Shown: positions 7,032 through 15,621, counted from the stretch's first letter. The stretch: 64,000 bases of DNA from Lachnospiraceae bacterium GAM79 (GCA_003584705.1 AP018536.1:3844001-3908000), one strand, 5' to 3'. The notes: generated by a model from the letters alone, not told the origin. Translations and numbers: made by a program.

Positions 7032-7898
7032 ATGCAAATATTGTTAGGCTTTTTTCAAGTTTTTAAATATCCCATATATTTTTTATGTGGTCTTATTTTG
7101 GTGTGGTTTGTCAGCTTTGCTTATTTCTTTATAAAGGAATATGCGCAGGGCAGACGGTTGAAGAGAGGACTTCATAAACCTGTACCACAAAGTAATTTAC
7201 TCGTAAAGATATTTTATGAAGCCCCTCGGATGTATGTAGCTGATATATATGACCGTGATCCTGACTACTTCAAATATCAAGGTTTGGTTATTTATACCGG
7301 ACGGCAAGGACAAGGAAAGACGGTTGCCATGGTTAGGGATATTATGATGATGCAGAAAGAGTATCCCCGTGCAAAGTGTATTACTAATTTATCTTATGAG
7401 TATGAAGATGGTGCTTTGACGAACTGGCGGCAACTTATAAATTACAAGAATGGTATATATGGTGTGATTGTTGGCTTGGATGAAATTCAGAACTGGTTTT
7501 CCAGTAAGCAATCAAAAGATTTCCCACCGGAAATGTTTGAAGTTGTTACACAAAATCGTAAGAACAGACGTATTATCATGGCAACTACACAGAACTTCTA
7601 TCAGCCTGCAAAGGACATTCGTGCACAATGTACAGAGGTTCGTAAGTGCATGACTTTGTTAGGGGTCTTTACTATTGTTCATGCGGTTAGACCTATTCTT
7701 GATTCTAATGGAGAGGTTCAACAGTGGAAACATATTCGTTTTTACTGTTTTGTGCATGATAAGGAAATTCGTGATTCCTACGATACATATAAAGTCATTG
7801 AATCACTTATGAAAAGCGGTTTTTATAATCGTAATGAAAAAGACGGGGATACAAATATCTATGTAATACCAGATAAGAAAAAGCGAAGGAAGTGGTAG
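7032..7898 (+). CDS. Zot/gp1-family phage assembly ATPase
   Basis: The 288 aa protein has an N-terminal membrane helix (about residues 14-35), Walker A GRQGQGKT at 90-97 and a Walker B region ending GLDEIQNWF near 148-155. These are the hallmarks of Zot/pI assembly proteins that drive extrusion of filamentous phage through the envelope. In inoviruses of Gram-positive hosts, which lack an outer membrane, no secretin is needed and none is seen here. AAGGTGG precedes the ATG. This is the strongest marker that the region is an inovirus. Confidence 0.88.
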   Translation: MQILLGFFQVFKYPIYFLCGLILVWFVSFAYFFIKEYAQGRRLKRGLHKPVPQSNLLVKIFYEAPRMYVADIYDRDPDYFKYQGLVIYTGRQGQGKTVAMVRDIMMMQKEYPRAKCITNLSYEYEDGALTNWRQLINYKNGIYGVIVGLDEIQNWFSSKQSKDFPPEMFEVVTQNRKNRRIIMATTQNFYQPAKDIRAQCTEVRKCMTLLGVFTIVHAVRPILDSNGEVQQWKHIRFYCFVHDKEIRDSYDTYKVIESLMKSGFYNRNEKDGDTNIYVIPDKKKRRKW

Positions 7899-7901
7899 AA
7901 C

Positions 7902-8972
7902 ATGACGGAAAAGGAATGGTTAGATATTGGCTATGACAAAAATATTATTGATGTGCAGGCTTACGAAGAAATTACTTTTCACGATGTATACAAGCAATGG
8001 TTTTTAATGAAACTAAAACGTATCAAGGAGCAGTCTTGTGACCGTATAGAAGTTACTTTTAATAAGTATTATGCAAATGATCCTATTATTGAAAAGTACA
8101 TTTCAAAAATATCAACAACTAATATTATTGATTTTTTGACTTCTTGTGTTATTAAATATGGTGATATTAATTATAAGGAGTTCGGTCGCATAATGCAGAT
8201 TATCAATAACGTATTGGTGTATGCGAAAGATTTACAGATAGGCGGTGCACAATTATATGACTGGGAGAAAATTAAGCGCTATGTTCCCCTTGATAGTTTG
8301 GAATCGTCCGCATATAAGGAGTTTTGCGTTCCCTTGTCTGCTATTCATAAGGTTTTCGATTCAGTTGTGAATAAGAAAATTTATTATGAAAAACAGTCTG
8401 CGTGTCTTTGCTTGTGTATGAATTTTTATTTGGGTTTGCGTATTGGAGAACTTGCAAGCCTTACATTCAATGATTTTGATTTTGATGCAGGAGTAGTCCG
8501 TATTTATAAAACGGAGTGTAAATTTTATAATCGGACAGAGGACGGCTCTCGGCTTGGTGCAATGGTGTATAACGTTGTAGAGGATACAAAAACTATATAT
8601 AGTGTTCGTGAAATTCCTATTGTGTCGGAAGTAAAAGCCTTTTACGAAAAGATTGCGGAACATCATAAGATATGTAAATATAATTCGCCTTATCTTGCTT
8701 ATGATGGAAAAGACACTATTTTGGTGCGGTCACTGGATAGAACATTGCGGAGACTTTGCAGGCTTTGTGAAGTGGACTATTTCAATAGTCATAAGATACG
8801 AAAGACATTTGCCAGTACGCTCCATGATAATGGTGTTCCGACACGTGTTATTTCTGATCTCATGGGGCATAGTTTGTTATCTACCACAGAGAATTGTTAT
8901 ATATTGTCTCGGTCTGAAAACTATGTAAATGTATATAATTATATGCAAGATGGCTTGAAGTATGTGAGTTAA
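7902..8972 (+). CDS. Tyrosine recombinase (phage integrase)
   Basis: The 356 aa protein carries the catalytic set R180 (in LGLRIGELA), a candidate K230, H297-x-x-R300 (SHKIRKTF), H323 (MGHSL) and nucleophile Y333 (ENCYILS). It begins 3 nt after the zot stop, with GGAAGTGG as ribosome site, so it is co-transcribed with morphogenesis genes. It ends 82 nt before the 3' end of tRNA-Gly, as expected for an integrase using that tRNA as attB. Many filamentous phages rely on host XerCD instead, so an integrase of its own is informative. Confidence 0.88.
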   Translation: MTEKEWLDIGYDKNIIDVQAYEEITFHDVYKQWFLMKLKRIKEQSCDRIEVTFNKYYANDPIIEKYISKISTTNIIDFLTSCVIKYGDINYKEFGRIMQIINNVLVYAKDLQIGGAQLYDWEKIKRYVPLDSLESSAYKEFCVPLSAIHKVFDSVVNKKIYYEKQSACLCLCMNFYLGLRIGELASLTFNDFDFDAGVVRIYKTECKFYNRTEDGSRLGAMVYNVVEDTKTIYSVREIPIVSEVKAFYEKIAEHHKICKYNSPYLAYDGKDTILVRSLDRTLRRLCRLCEVDYFNSHKIRKTFASTLHDNGVPTRVISDLMGHSLLSTTENCYILSRSENYVNVYNYMQDGLKYVS

Positions 8973-9009
8973 TATAGTAAGATATATCTGATACTGTTGT
9001 TAGACATAT

Positions 9010-9042
9010 AAGAAAAAATCCGCCTGAATTATCAGACGGATA
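9010..9042 (-). terminator. Terminator of tRNA-Gly(GCC)
   Basis: On the minus strand an imperfect stem (ATCCG.CTGA / TCAG.CGGAT) is followed by six T residues. It lies on the integrase side of the tRNA 3' end and so is probably element DNA replacing the native terminator. Confidence 0.7.
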
Positions 9043-9054
9043 AGGGTTAAGGTA

Positions 9055-9126
<72 letters not shown>

Positions 9127-9297
9127 ATAATGTACAGGTCAAAACCTGTATCTTGAAGGTATGAAATTAATTGTGTTGACATTCATCCGCAATCTGATGA
9201 ATGTCTGCTGTGTGTCTCACAGCAAAGACTATATTACATGATGAATGCCAAACTGTCAAGAAAATTTTTGAAATTTTTCGAAAAATTCCACCACATC

Positions 9298-9978
9298 CTA
9301 TTTATCCGTAGTAAGATGGCTGTATTCTCCCTTTCGATTATAGGAATCTGTCAGGTAGCTTTCATCCGTAAGAATGCATTCGATCTCCTGATCGTCCTCT
9401 TTGTACTGGCTTCTCTTCCGCAGATCCTCTTTAGTATGCTGTTGCTTTGTCTGCAGGAAATCTCCGCTATGGGATCCCAGGAATCGTCCCGGCAGCCGGT
9501 CCATCAGTTTTCTGGCTACCTTCTGTACCTGATAACGCACTTTCTGAAAAGGATTCGCCGGCATGGCATCCTTTGCTTCCACAGGCCGGAAATACGTATG
9601 GGTAGCCGCCGTCTCCACCGCCGCCCTGTTCAACGTAGTCTTCACGCCCACAGAATTTCCCGTAACAAGCGTCTCCTGACCCGCGATATGATTACCGCTG
9701 CCATCCTTCTGTGAACTTATCGCGTCATTGGATTCTTTGCTGTCTCCCCAGATCTTCTGTAAGAGCTGTTTTCCACTATTCCCAATATTCTGTACCCAGG
9801 ACAACAGGTTTCCCTTAGAATTCTCCTGCAAGGCTTCTGTAGCCATCTGCGCCGTCTGCGCGGCTCCGGACTTAGCCCCCATACTGCCCGTATCCGTATT
9901 TGCCCCATGTTCATGAAGACATGATGTTACATGATGAGAATATGTGTCATGTCCGCTTCCGACTCCACCGACCTGCAT
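9298..9978 (-). CDS. Hypothetical protein (226 aa)
   Basis: The start is placed at ATG 9978, with GGAGG 6 nt upstream on the minus strand; the frame continues to 10020 but that ATG has no ribosome site. The protein is polar with no membrane segment. It has a Gly/His/Asn-rich N-terminus, a middle rich in Ala/Thr/Gly and a basic, Gln-rich C-terminus. I recognise no family. It is the first host-side gene beyond the tRNA and lies alone. Confidence 0.55.
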   Translation of the reverse strand: MQVGGVGSGHDTYSHHVTSCLHEHGANTDTGSMGAKSGAAQTAQMATEALQENSKGNLLSWVQNIGNSGKQLLQKIWGDSKESNDAISSQKDGSGNHIAGQETLVTGNSVGVKTTLNRAAVETAATHTYFRPVEAKDAMPANPFQKVRYQVQKVARKLMDRLPGRFLGSHSGDFLQTKQQHTKEDLRKRSQYKEDDQEIECILTDESYLTDSYNRKGEYSHLTTDK

Positions 9979-10208
9979 AAGCGCCTCCGTTCCTGTTTCC
10001 GGGTCTACCTGTTCTATCATGTATATCGGAGGTATTCACTATTTTATTCAGTCTCCCGGGGCACCTTGTTATAATTGGTCATCCGCACACACCTCTTTCA
10101 CGTACTTATCAACAAAGCATCATTCTGCTTAGACAAGATCTCTTGAAAGTCAAACCTAATTTTGGGTTTTATGTAATTGTTCCAGGTCAAAAAATGCTGC
10201 TTTTTTTC

Positions 10209-10245
10209 TTGACACGGGAACATATGTTTTCTACAATTATTGTAG
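10209..10245 (+). promoter_or_regulatory. Promoter with LexA-like SOS box
   Basis: TTGACA (10209-10214) and TACAAT (10232-10237) are 17 nt apart. The spacer holds GGAACATATGTTTT, matching 12 of 14 positions of the Firmicute LexA box CGAACRNRYGTTYC. A 15 nt palindrome (CTACAATTATTGTAG, 10231-10245) covers the -10. The rest of 10021-10281 shows no gene. Confidence 0.55.
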
Positions 10246-10281
10246 TGCAGCTCTACTAATTTAATTGGAAGGAAACACCTC

Positions 10282-10551
10282 ATGGGTGATTTACTCAATG
10301 TCGACATGAATTACCTTATTGGAAAAAAAGAATCTACTGAAATTATTCCGGATAGCTATTATCTCAATCCAGAAGCCCGTGACATGGCTCAGTTTCTCTT
10401 CGAGAATCCGGAATACAAGGTCCTCTTCGATGCCTCACGGAAAGTGAAGCCGGAGGACATTCAGTTTGTAAAAGAGATGATCGAGATCGGGGCGCACAAA
10501 AGAAATGGGAATCACTATGAATCAGTATGTAGTATTACAAGTGACACTTAA
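10282..10551 (+). CDS. C-terminal part of an XRE-type regulator (N-terminal HTH missing)
   Basis: The 89 aa frame begins with LLNVDMNYLIGKK, the segment that normally follows the helix-turn-helix of small XRE repressors. It continues with the usual 'MAQFLFENPEYKVLFDASRKV' tail. No HTH is present upstream in any frame. An AAGGAA ribosome site and the strong SOS-box promoter precede it, so it could still be expressed as a truncated partner protein. Either a 5'-deleted remnant or a deliberately HTH-less version. Confidence 0.5.
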   Translation: MGDLLNVDMNYLIGKKESTEIIPDSYYLNPEARDMAQFLFENPEYKVLFDASRKVKPEDIQFVKEMIEIGAHKRNGNHYESVCSITSDT

Positions 10552-10726
10552 GGAGAAACTTATCGGAACTGCATCCAAGAATCTGAAGGAGCTCGAGGAT
10601 GTGATCAACGCCCAGGCTGCAAAGGGATACCGCCTGCACCACACTATTACCACCGCTTCTGCCAATAGTACCGGCTTCGGCGGCGGAGACCGGATCCAGG
10701 CTACTATGGTATTCGAGAAACTCTGA
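10517..10726 (+). CDS. DUF4177 domain protein
   Basis: The frame overlaps the end of the previous gene by 35 nt. ATG 10517 gives a 69 aa product starting MNQYVVLQVTLK, with the pattern of DUF4177 (beta strand, helix LKELEDVINAQAAKGYRLH, then two strands). The function of this family is unknown. An ATG at 10505 is the alternative start. A short dyad TTGCACCGGTGCAA followed by T residues (10732-10750) ends the unit. Confidence 0.6.
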   Translation: MNQYVVLQVTLKEKLIGTASKNLKELEDVINAQAAKGYRLHHTITTASANSTGFGGGDRIQATMVFEKL

Positions 10727-10731
10727 TGTTG

Positions 10732-10750
10732 TTGCACCGGTGCAATTTTT
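10732..10750 (+). terminator. Short terminator after the DUF4177 gene
   Basis: A 14 bp palindrome TTGCACCGGTGCAA is followed directly by five T residues. Confidence 0.55.
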
Positions 10751-10775
10751 CAAAAATATAAATTTTAGGAATAAC

Positions 10776-10804
10776 TTGACAAGGCTTGCACATAATGGTA
10801 TTAT
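10776..10804 (+). promoter_or_regulatory. Strong sigma-A promoter
   Basis: TTGACA (10776-10781), a 17 nt spacer and TATTAT (10799-10804), just upstream of a structured leader and a small gene. Confidence 0.65.
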
Positions 10805-10810
10805 TCCACT

Positions 10811-10874
10811 AATTAGCGAATGACTGGTGTCCGGTCGCGAAAGAGTCTTGGAATTGTATTCCAGGGCTCTTTTT
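10811..10874 (+). ncRNA. Possible small RNA or attenuating leader
   Basis: Downstream of the promoter lie two hairpins. The first is GACTGG-TGT-CCGGTC (10822-10836). The second is a 13 bp stem (10842-10854/10858-10870, with G.T pairs) ending in five T residues. The transcript would be about 60 nt, either a terminated small RNA or a leader that attenuates the small gene at 10895. Confidence 0.4.
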
Positions 10875-10894
10875 ACATACAAAGGAGAATTGTA

Positions 10895-11071
10895 ATGAAC
10901 GAACAAGAATTTGAAAAACAGTTAAATGCTTTGCACGAACGCGTGCTCTCGAAAGCTCTTTCTGACGAAGAGAAAAATAATGATATTGTCAATATTGGTT
11001 TACACTTTTTTCTCAAGGATGTTCGACCTATGCTGCCTCCTGTAATGAATCGTAGTATTGTTGACGCTTAA
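10895..11071 (+). pseudogene. Small gene cut by an IS3 end
   Basis: ATG 10895 follows AAAGGAG. The first 30 or so codons encode a charged helix (EFEKQLNALHERVLSKALSD). From about 10981 the sequence is the terminal repeat of an IS3 element, also seen at 12982, so the C-terminal 28 codons come from the insertion. The original downstream part is lost. Identity is unknown. Confidence 0.5.
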
Positions 11072-11339
11072 TCATCGGAGGTAAGCCACCATTAGCAGAG
11101 CAGATTCTTCGGTTATTCCAATAGCTGATGAAATATCTCCAGATGAGTGTTTTTAACTGTTCTACTGTCATTGAAGTGGTATCATAACGTCCATAAAGTA
11201 ATTCTTCTTTGAATCTTGCCCACATGCTTTCGCATCTGGCATTGTCGTGGCATCTGCCGCCAGCACTGTTCATGCTTTGGAGAATGCCATATTTGCTGAT
11301 TGCTTTACGATATAACTCACTTGTGTACTGTGTTCCTCT
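10981..11339 (-). mobile_element. IS3-family remnant (one end plus orfB 3' part)
   Basis: The left end shares TGATATTGTCAATATTGG with the fuller copy at 12982. A frame on the minus strand (11028-11339) encodes the C-terminal third of an IS3 OrfB: RGTQYTSE..., GGRCHDNARCESMW with the last DDE glutamate, and the intact end WNNRRICSANGGLPP. Homology stops exactly at 11339, where a 12 bp inverted repeat begins. The rest of the element is gone. Confidence 0.75.
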
Positions 11340-11615
11340 GATACAGCATCAGGATATACTTCCAAAGTTGATGCTGTATCATAAAAGTAAGGGGCGGCAG
11401 CACTTTAGGCTGTCGCTCCTTGACTGCCTAACTGCAAAACCGGGCGGGGCTGTCAACGGCGGCTCTGCAAGAGCCGTTCATCTTGCCGTTGACTGGCTCG
11501 ACTGGGTTTGCTATTCTTTAAGTGTTGTCTGTAAGTCGTTTGTAAAAATATCATCTCCGGCGCACAATCATTTTCTACCAAAGTAGCGGCATAAAAAATT
11601 TCATTGTCCTGCCTT
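11340..11615. other. Non-coding scar with inverted repeats
   Basis: There is no credible gene. A perfect 12 bp inverted repeat GATACAGCATCA (11340-11351/11369-11380) abuts the IS3 remnant. A nested hairpin (GTCAACGGC 11452-11460 with GCCGTTGAC 11485-11493, enclosing GGCTCT/AGAGCC) lies further right in GC-rich DNA unlike its surroundings. This may be a fragment of another mobile element. Confidence 0.4.
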
Positions 11616-12308
11616 TCAAAAATAAGAAGTTTCCATTTTTTTGACTGCAAATTCCGAGGCTGTCTCTTGTACAATTTCTAGTACATTGACATCTTCTGCT
11701 ATATTTCCTTGACGGGGTTCCAGCTCATTGTTAGTTACCACTTCTGCCTTGCCAGCGTCCGATGCACCATAAGAGAAATTTACTATGGTAGCATTGCTGT
11801 ATTTTTCAAAAGCTGCATAGTATTCTTCTTCTGTAATTACATCTGTTTCCTCTCCTTTTTTCATGGTATAAGCAGCATTTCCACTTTCGTCAAATTGCTC
11901 ATAAATCCCCTCTGCCAGTCTGAGCGAACCGGATTTTTCAATTTCAAAACGCTGCATATCGTGACCGGAAGCAGCATAAATACCTGTTTCATCATAGGCG
12001 ATAGGATATGCTGTTCCCATACTTTCTATTGTTCCTATGTTTTTAACTTCTTTATCTATCAAATAATATACATCACAATTAAGTGCTGCCTGATTTCCCA
12101 AACCGTCATTATATACTTGTGAGGTAACAAGTAAAACAGGTAAAGAAGCATTTGTATCAATAATTGCAAAAAGCTCATTATCTTCCAATTCTCCGACAGT
12201 TTCTCCATAAATAGCAGCGTTTTCACTACCTTTTTCTCCACATGCACATAAAGAAAAGATTAACACACATAAAGCCATATATGAAATAAACTTCTTTGCC
12301 TTATACAT
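11616..12308 (-). CDS. Lipoprotein of unknown function
   Basis: The start is ATG 12308 with AAGGAG 9 nt upstream; the longer frame to 12338 overlaps the neighbouring gene. The 230 aa protein has a lipoprotein signal peptide (LIFSLCAC lipobox), then a beta-rich extracytoplasmic domain with no recognised motif. It forms a two-gene unit with the upstream XRE membrane regulator, so a sensing or stress role is possible. The C-terminus reads into the scarred region and may not be native. Confidence 0.65.
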   Translation of the reverse strand: MYKAKKFISYMALCVLIFSLCACGEKGSENAAIYGETVGELEDNELFAIIDTNASLPVLLVTSQVYNDGLGNQAALNCDVYYLIDKEVKNIGTIESMGTAYPIAYDETGIYAASGHDMQRFEIEKSGSLRLAEGIYEQFDESGNAAYTMKKGEETDVITEEEYYAAFEKYSNATIVNFSYGASDAGKAEVVTNNELEPRQGNIAEDVNVLEIVQETASEFAVKKMETSYF

Positions 12309-12312
12309 ATTT

Positions 12313-12834
12313 TCAGTCTCCTTTTTTTCTTCTTTCAATGGTATAACTTATGAACAATATCACTCCGATTGCTGCCGCAATAATAGACGGTATCATTAAC
12401 CGCATATAATCAATAGGGGCATTTTCGTATTGTCCTGTAACGATATATCGGTATAGCATATACTGGGTACTAAGTGTTGTGCTTTGTAGCGCAATTACAT
12501 AGGCGAAATTTAATATGCTAACCATAATAAAAATCAGACCACTAATTAGCAACAGCGTCATTTTTCTGTTATGAAGATTTATTTTCATCAAATCTTCTAA
12601 AGTTATTTGCTCATCAGTTTTGTTTGCCACACCTGCTTCTCCTTCCTTTAGCAAATCATCTAATGACACATGAAAAATTCTGCTTATTTTAACGATACTT
12701 TCTAAATCAGGGGAAGTGCTATCTGACTCCCATTTGGAAATAGTCTGTCTGGATACGTTAAGTTTTTCTGCTAATTGTTCTTGTGTCATTCCCGAAAGTT
12801 TCCTTAATTGGTTGATTTTATTTCCAATTTCCAT
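12313..12834 (-). CDS. XRE-family regulator with C-terminal membrane segments
   Basis: Start ATG 12834 has a near-perfect AAAGGAGG on the minus strand. The 173 aa protein has an N-terminal helix-turn-helix (MTQEQLAEKLNVSRQTISKW) typical of Xre/Cro regulators and two hydrophobic helices in the C-terminal half. Membrane-tethered XRE proteins of this plan often regulate an adjacent exported protein, here the lipoprotein 4 nt downstream. Its promoter region runs into the IS3 end at 12982. Confidence 0.8.
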   Translation of the reverse strand: MEIGNKINQLRKLSGMTQEQLAEKLNVSRQTISKWESDSTSPDLESIVKISRIFHVSLDDLLKEGEAGVANKTDEQITLEDLMKINLHNRKMTLLLISGLIFIMVSILNFAYVIALQSTTLSTQYMLYRYIVTGQYENAPIDYMRLMIPSIIAAAIGVILFISYTIERRKKGD

Positions 12835-13069
12835 TTTGTGTCCTCCTTTAAGAGCAATTTTAAATAAAATAAACAATTTTTTCTATCAACATTGCTTTAC
12901 ATTTGCGCTCAAAATAATAACATTTATGAAATTGCTTGTTTTTCTGCACTTTAAGTGTTCATATAAAGGCATTTAAAATTATGATATTGTCAATATTGGT
13001 TGACACATTTATCTCAAAGATATCATTTCCTATGCAGCCAGGCCCAGAGATTGGTAGTATCTCTGACGC

Positions 13070-13939
13070 TTAATCATAGGAGGAAGCCCACCGTTGGCAG
13101 AGCAGATCCTCCTGTTGTTCCAGTAACTGATGAAATATCTCCAAAATAAGAACTCTCAGCTCATCCGTGGTCAGGCTTTCCGTATTGTAGCGGTCATAGA
13201 GAAGCTCGCTTTTCATTCTGGCCCACATGCTTTCACATCGAGCATTATCGTGGCACCTGCCACCATCACTGTTCATGCTTTGTATAATGCCATATTTAGA
13301 AAGCGCCTGACGGTAGGTTTCACTGGTATATTGTCTTCCTCTGTCGGAGTGCACAATGGCACCTCGCAGATCAGGATGCGCCAGATAGGCATTATCCAGT
13401 GTATGCTCACACAGAGTTGCCTTCATGTTTGTTTCCATTGCCAGTCCCAGAACGCTGGAATCAAAGCAGTCGAAGATGGCTGAAACATACAGTTTTCCAT
13501 CTTTTGCCTTGATTTCTGTGATATCAGTTACGCATTTTTCAAGTGGCTTATCAGCCTTGAACTCTCTCTTCAGAAGATCATCTGACTTACGTGCTTCCCG
13601 ATCAGCCTTGGTAATGCCATTTGGCTTGCGCTTTGGCCGATGGACAAGTCCTATTTCATCCATAACCCTGTAAACGGTTCGTTCACTGGGGATCTTGATT
13701 CCCGTCGGATTCTTAAGGAGCAGTGCTTGGTACATGCGAATACGTCCATAGGTATCATTGCATTCATCCTCAGCATGGATCACTCTCATGGCATCAGCAA
13801 GATCCTGATATTTCCAAGGGCGATCTTTAATAGCAAGATATTTGTAGAAACCCTGGCGGCTGACGCCAAGCATCCGGCAATAGAATGAGAGTTTTCCCTT
13901 AATCACGCCGTCTTTCGTTTTTATGGCAATGAACATCAT
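13070..13939 (-). pseudogene. IS3 OrfB transposase with 3' frameshift
   Basis: The 289 aa frame has a helix-turn-helix-like start, the DDE integrase core (CVTDITEI, VHSDRGRQYTSE, DNARCESMW) and then a wrong C-terminus (LEIFHQLLEQQEDLL). In the next frame the normal end WRYFISYWNNRRICSANGG continues to a stop at 13030, as in the remnant at 11028. A T run with one extra base near 13143 causes the shift. The catalytic residues precede it, so activity is uncertain. A sequencing error in the homopolymer is the alternative. Confidence 0.75.
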
Positions 13940-14277
13940 TCTTTGGTTCTTGCTGACTTCCGACGGCTGGCTGCGAAAAAAGCGCTTGCTTCCTCGAGAA
14001 ATTCATTTTCCTCTTTCAGACGCCGGATTTCTTTGTCCTGATCTTTAACGCGTTTGCGGAGCATGGCAAGCTCCTCAGCAAGACTCATCGCGCTTTCCGG
14101 AGTATGTGCACCGTCGCCAATATCCAATGTGCCTGCTCTAACTGCTTTCAGCCATGTGTGGATGGTTCCTTCTGGGATACCTAATTCTTTGGCTGCCTTA
14201 GCACCGCCGATTTCTTTGGCAAGTTTGACAGCCTGGATCTTATATTCCTGGTCGTATTTACGTTGGGTTCGTGACAT
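13936..14277 (-). CDS. IS3 OrfA
   Basis: The 113 aa protein has the N-terminal helix-turn-helix of the transposase_8 type (YDQEYKIQAVKLAKEIGG, then GTIHTWLKAV) and a C-terminal leucine-zipper-like coiled coil (LRKRVKDQDKEIRRLKEEN). Its stop overlaps the OrfB start (ATGATG), as in many IS3 elements that make the OrfAB fusion by -1 frameshifting. Confidence 0.85.
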   Translation of the reverse strand: MSRTQRKYDQEYKIQAVKLAKEIGGAKAAKELGIPEGTIHTWLKAVRAGTLDIGDGAHTPESAMSLAEELAMLRKRVKDQDKEIRRLKEENEFLEEASAFFAASRRKSARTKE

Positions 14278-14329
14278 TGAGAGTTCCTCCTTATTCTCTT
14301 TTATTATACATGAATTCCTTGAGAATAAG

Positions 14330-15166
14330 GTGTCAACTTTATTTATACAACATCATAATTATACCGAGTCACTATTTGAATCTATTCGTCATGTAAATAA
14401 ATACGGGCAAGAATTTTGGTATGCCAGAGATTTACAAATCGCTCTGGAATATACTGAGTGGAGAAACTTTTGCAAGGTTATTGAAAAGGCAAAAGAAGCC
14501 TGCCGAGGTAGTAATAACGCGGTATCTGACCATTTTGTTGACGTCAACAAAATCGTAAATGCTGGTGCCACCAGTAAGGATATCGGAGATATTCAACTTT
14601 CACGATATGCTTGTTATCTTATTGTGCAAAATGGTGATCCTCGAAAAAAGGTTATTGCACTTGGACAAACCTACTTTGCAGTAAAAACCAGACAGCAAGA
14701 ACTAATTGAAAATTATGAAAATCTTTCCGAAGATCAAAAACGTATCGCCATCCGGCAGGAAATGAAAGAGCATAATAAAATGTTAGTAGCTGCTGCCAAG
14801 GATGCTGGTGTTGAAACTACCCTGGATTATGCTATATTTCAAAATTACGGATATATGGGACTATATGGTGGTTTAAAGGCTAGCGATATAAAGGAGCGTA
14901 AAGGCTTAAAGAAATCACAAGACATACTCGATTACATGGGATATGAAGAATTAGCTGCCAACCTCTTCCGTGCTACTCAGACGGAAGCAAAACTCCGCCG
15001 TGAAAATATTCAAGGCAAACAGGAAGCGAATAAAACCCACTTTGAGGTTGGTAAAAAGGTGCGTGACACCATTAAAGATCTTGGTGGCACAATGCCGGAA
15101 GATTTGCCTACACCGGAAAAAAGTATTCAGCAATTAGAGAGAGAGCAAAAGAAAAAATTGAAATAA
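14330..15166 (+). CDS. dinD: DinD-like DNA damage-inducible protein, 5' end replaced by IS3
   Basis: The frame encodes a protein closely following E. coli DinD (274 aa), with LSRYACYLIVQNGDPRK, YGYMGLYGGL and GLKKSQ-ILDYMG. DinD modulates RecA filaments in the SOS response. No ATG exists before residue about 150. The native start and promoter were removed by the IS3 insertion, whose end supplies the first codons. GTG 14330 would give 278 aa but has only a weak GAGAATAA upstream. The body is intact, so the insertion may be recent. Expression is doubtful. Confidence 0.75.
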   Translation: MSTLFIQHHNYTESLFESIRHVNKYGQEFWYARDLQIALEYTEWRNFCKVIEKAKEACRGSNNAVSDHFVDVNKIVNAGATSKDIGDIQLSRYACYLIVQNGDPRKKVIALGQTYFAVKTRQQELIENYENLSEDQKRIAIRQEMKEHNKMLVAAAKDAGVETTLDYAIFQNYGYMGLYGGLKASDIKERKGLKKSQDILDYMGYEELAANLFRATQTEAKLRRENIQGKQEANKTHFEVGKKVRDTIKDLGGTMPEDLPTPEKSIQQLEREQKKKLK

Positions 15167-15199
15167 AAAATCAGCCCAGTGCACCAACACCAGCGCTGA

Positions 15200-15337
15200 T
15201 TACCGGGCAAACCGATAAATCACCTTGAACAAGTTTTTAATTATGAAAAATATAATGCCTGGAGACTTTTGTTTGATAAAAAGGATACTAAAGAGAATCG
15301 ACGTACCTTTTTGGAATGGATGCAACATGAAAATTAA
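15200..15337 (+). pseudogene. Remnant of an unidentified gene
   Basis: A 45-codon open stretch without a start codon ends at TAA 15337. Its content (NYEKYNAWRLLFDKKDT..., FLEWMQHEN) looks like a real protein tail. No parent is recognised. It precedes a terminator-like hairpin. Confidence 0.25.
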
Positions 15338-15363
15338 AAACCCTTGAAAAATCAAGGGTTTTT
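15336..15363. terminator. Bidirectional terminator next to tRNA-Gly(UCC)
   Basis: A perfect stem AAAAACCCTTGA / TCAAGGGTTTTT with an AAAA loop gives T runs on both strands. On the minus strand it ends the tRNA transcript. Confidence 0.8.
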
Positions 15364-15365
15364 AG

Positions 15366-15436
15366 AGCGGGTGATGGGAATCGAACCCACGTATCCAGCT
15401 TGGAAGGCTGGTGTTCTACCATTGAACTACACCCGC
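15366..15436 (-). tRNA. tRNA-Gly(UCC)
   Basis: A 71 nt cloverleaf with acceptor GCGGGTG/CACCCGC, anticodon loop CTTCCAA and T-loop GGTTCGATTCC. No CCA is encoded. Confidence 0.95.
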
Positions 15437-15489
15437 ATGTTTATATATGAAGCAGGGCGGCCATTTTAAGAAATGGTGTCCTGCGAAAA

Positions 15490-15562
<73 letters not shown>

Positions 15563-15621
15563 CCGCGACTTAATCCTACTTGCAATCTTGTTTCATGACT
15601 GCTCTGCGTCACAACAATCGT

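Larger units (their letters stand above)
12982..14355 (-). mobile_element. IS3-family insertion sequence
   Basis: It spans from TGATATTGTC... at 12982 to the reverse complement of TGATGTTGT... at 14355, about 1.37 kb. The inverted ends share GTTGACACnTTATnCTCAAnGA and start with TGAT. It contains orfA and orfB on the minus strand in the usual overlapping arrangement. Its right end lies within the first codons of dinD. The exact terminus is uncertain by a few bases and no clear target duplication is seen. Confidence 0.8.

Noticed and set aside
9238..9714. A 158-codon plus-strand frame after tRNA-Gly
   Set aside because: It is opposite the 9298-9978 gene, which has GGAGG at its start. The plus frame lacks a ribosome site and begins in the tRNA promoter region.
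11453..11674. A 73-codon minus-strand frame
   Set aside because: It spans the end of the lipoprotein gene in another frame and the GC-rich scar, with no ribosome site.
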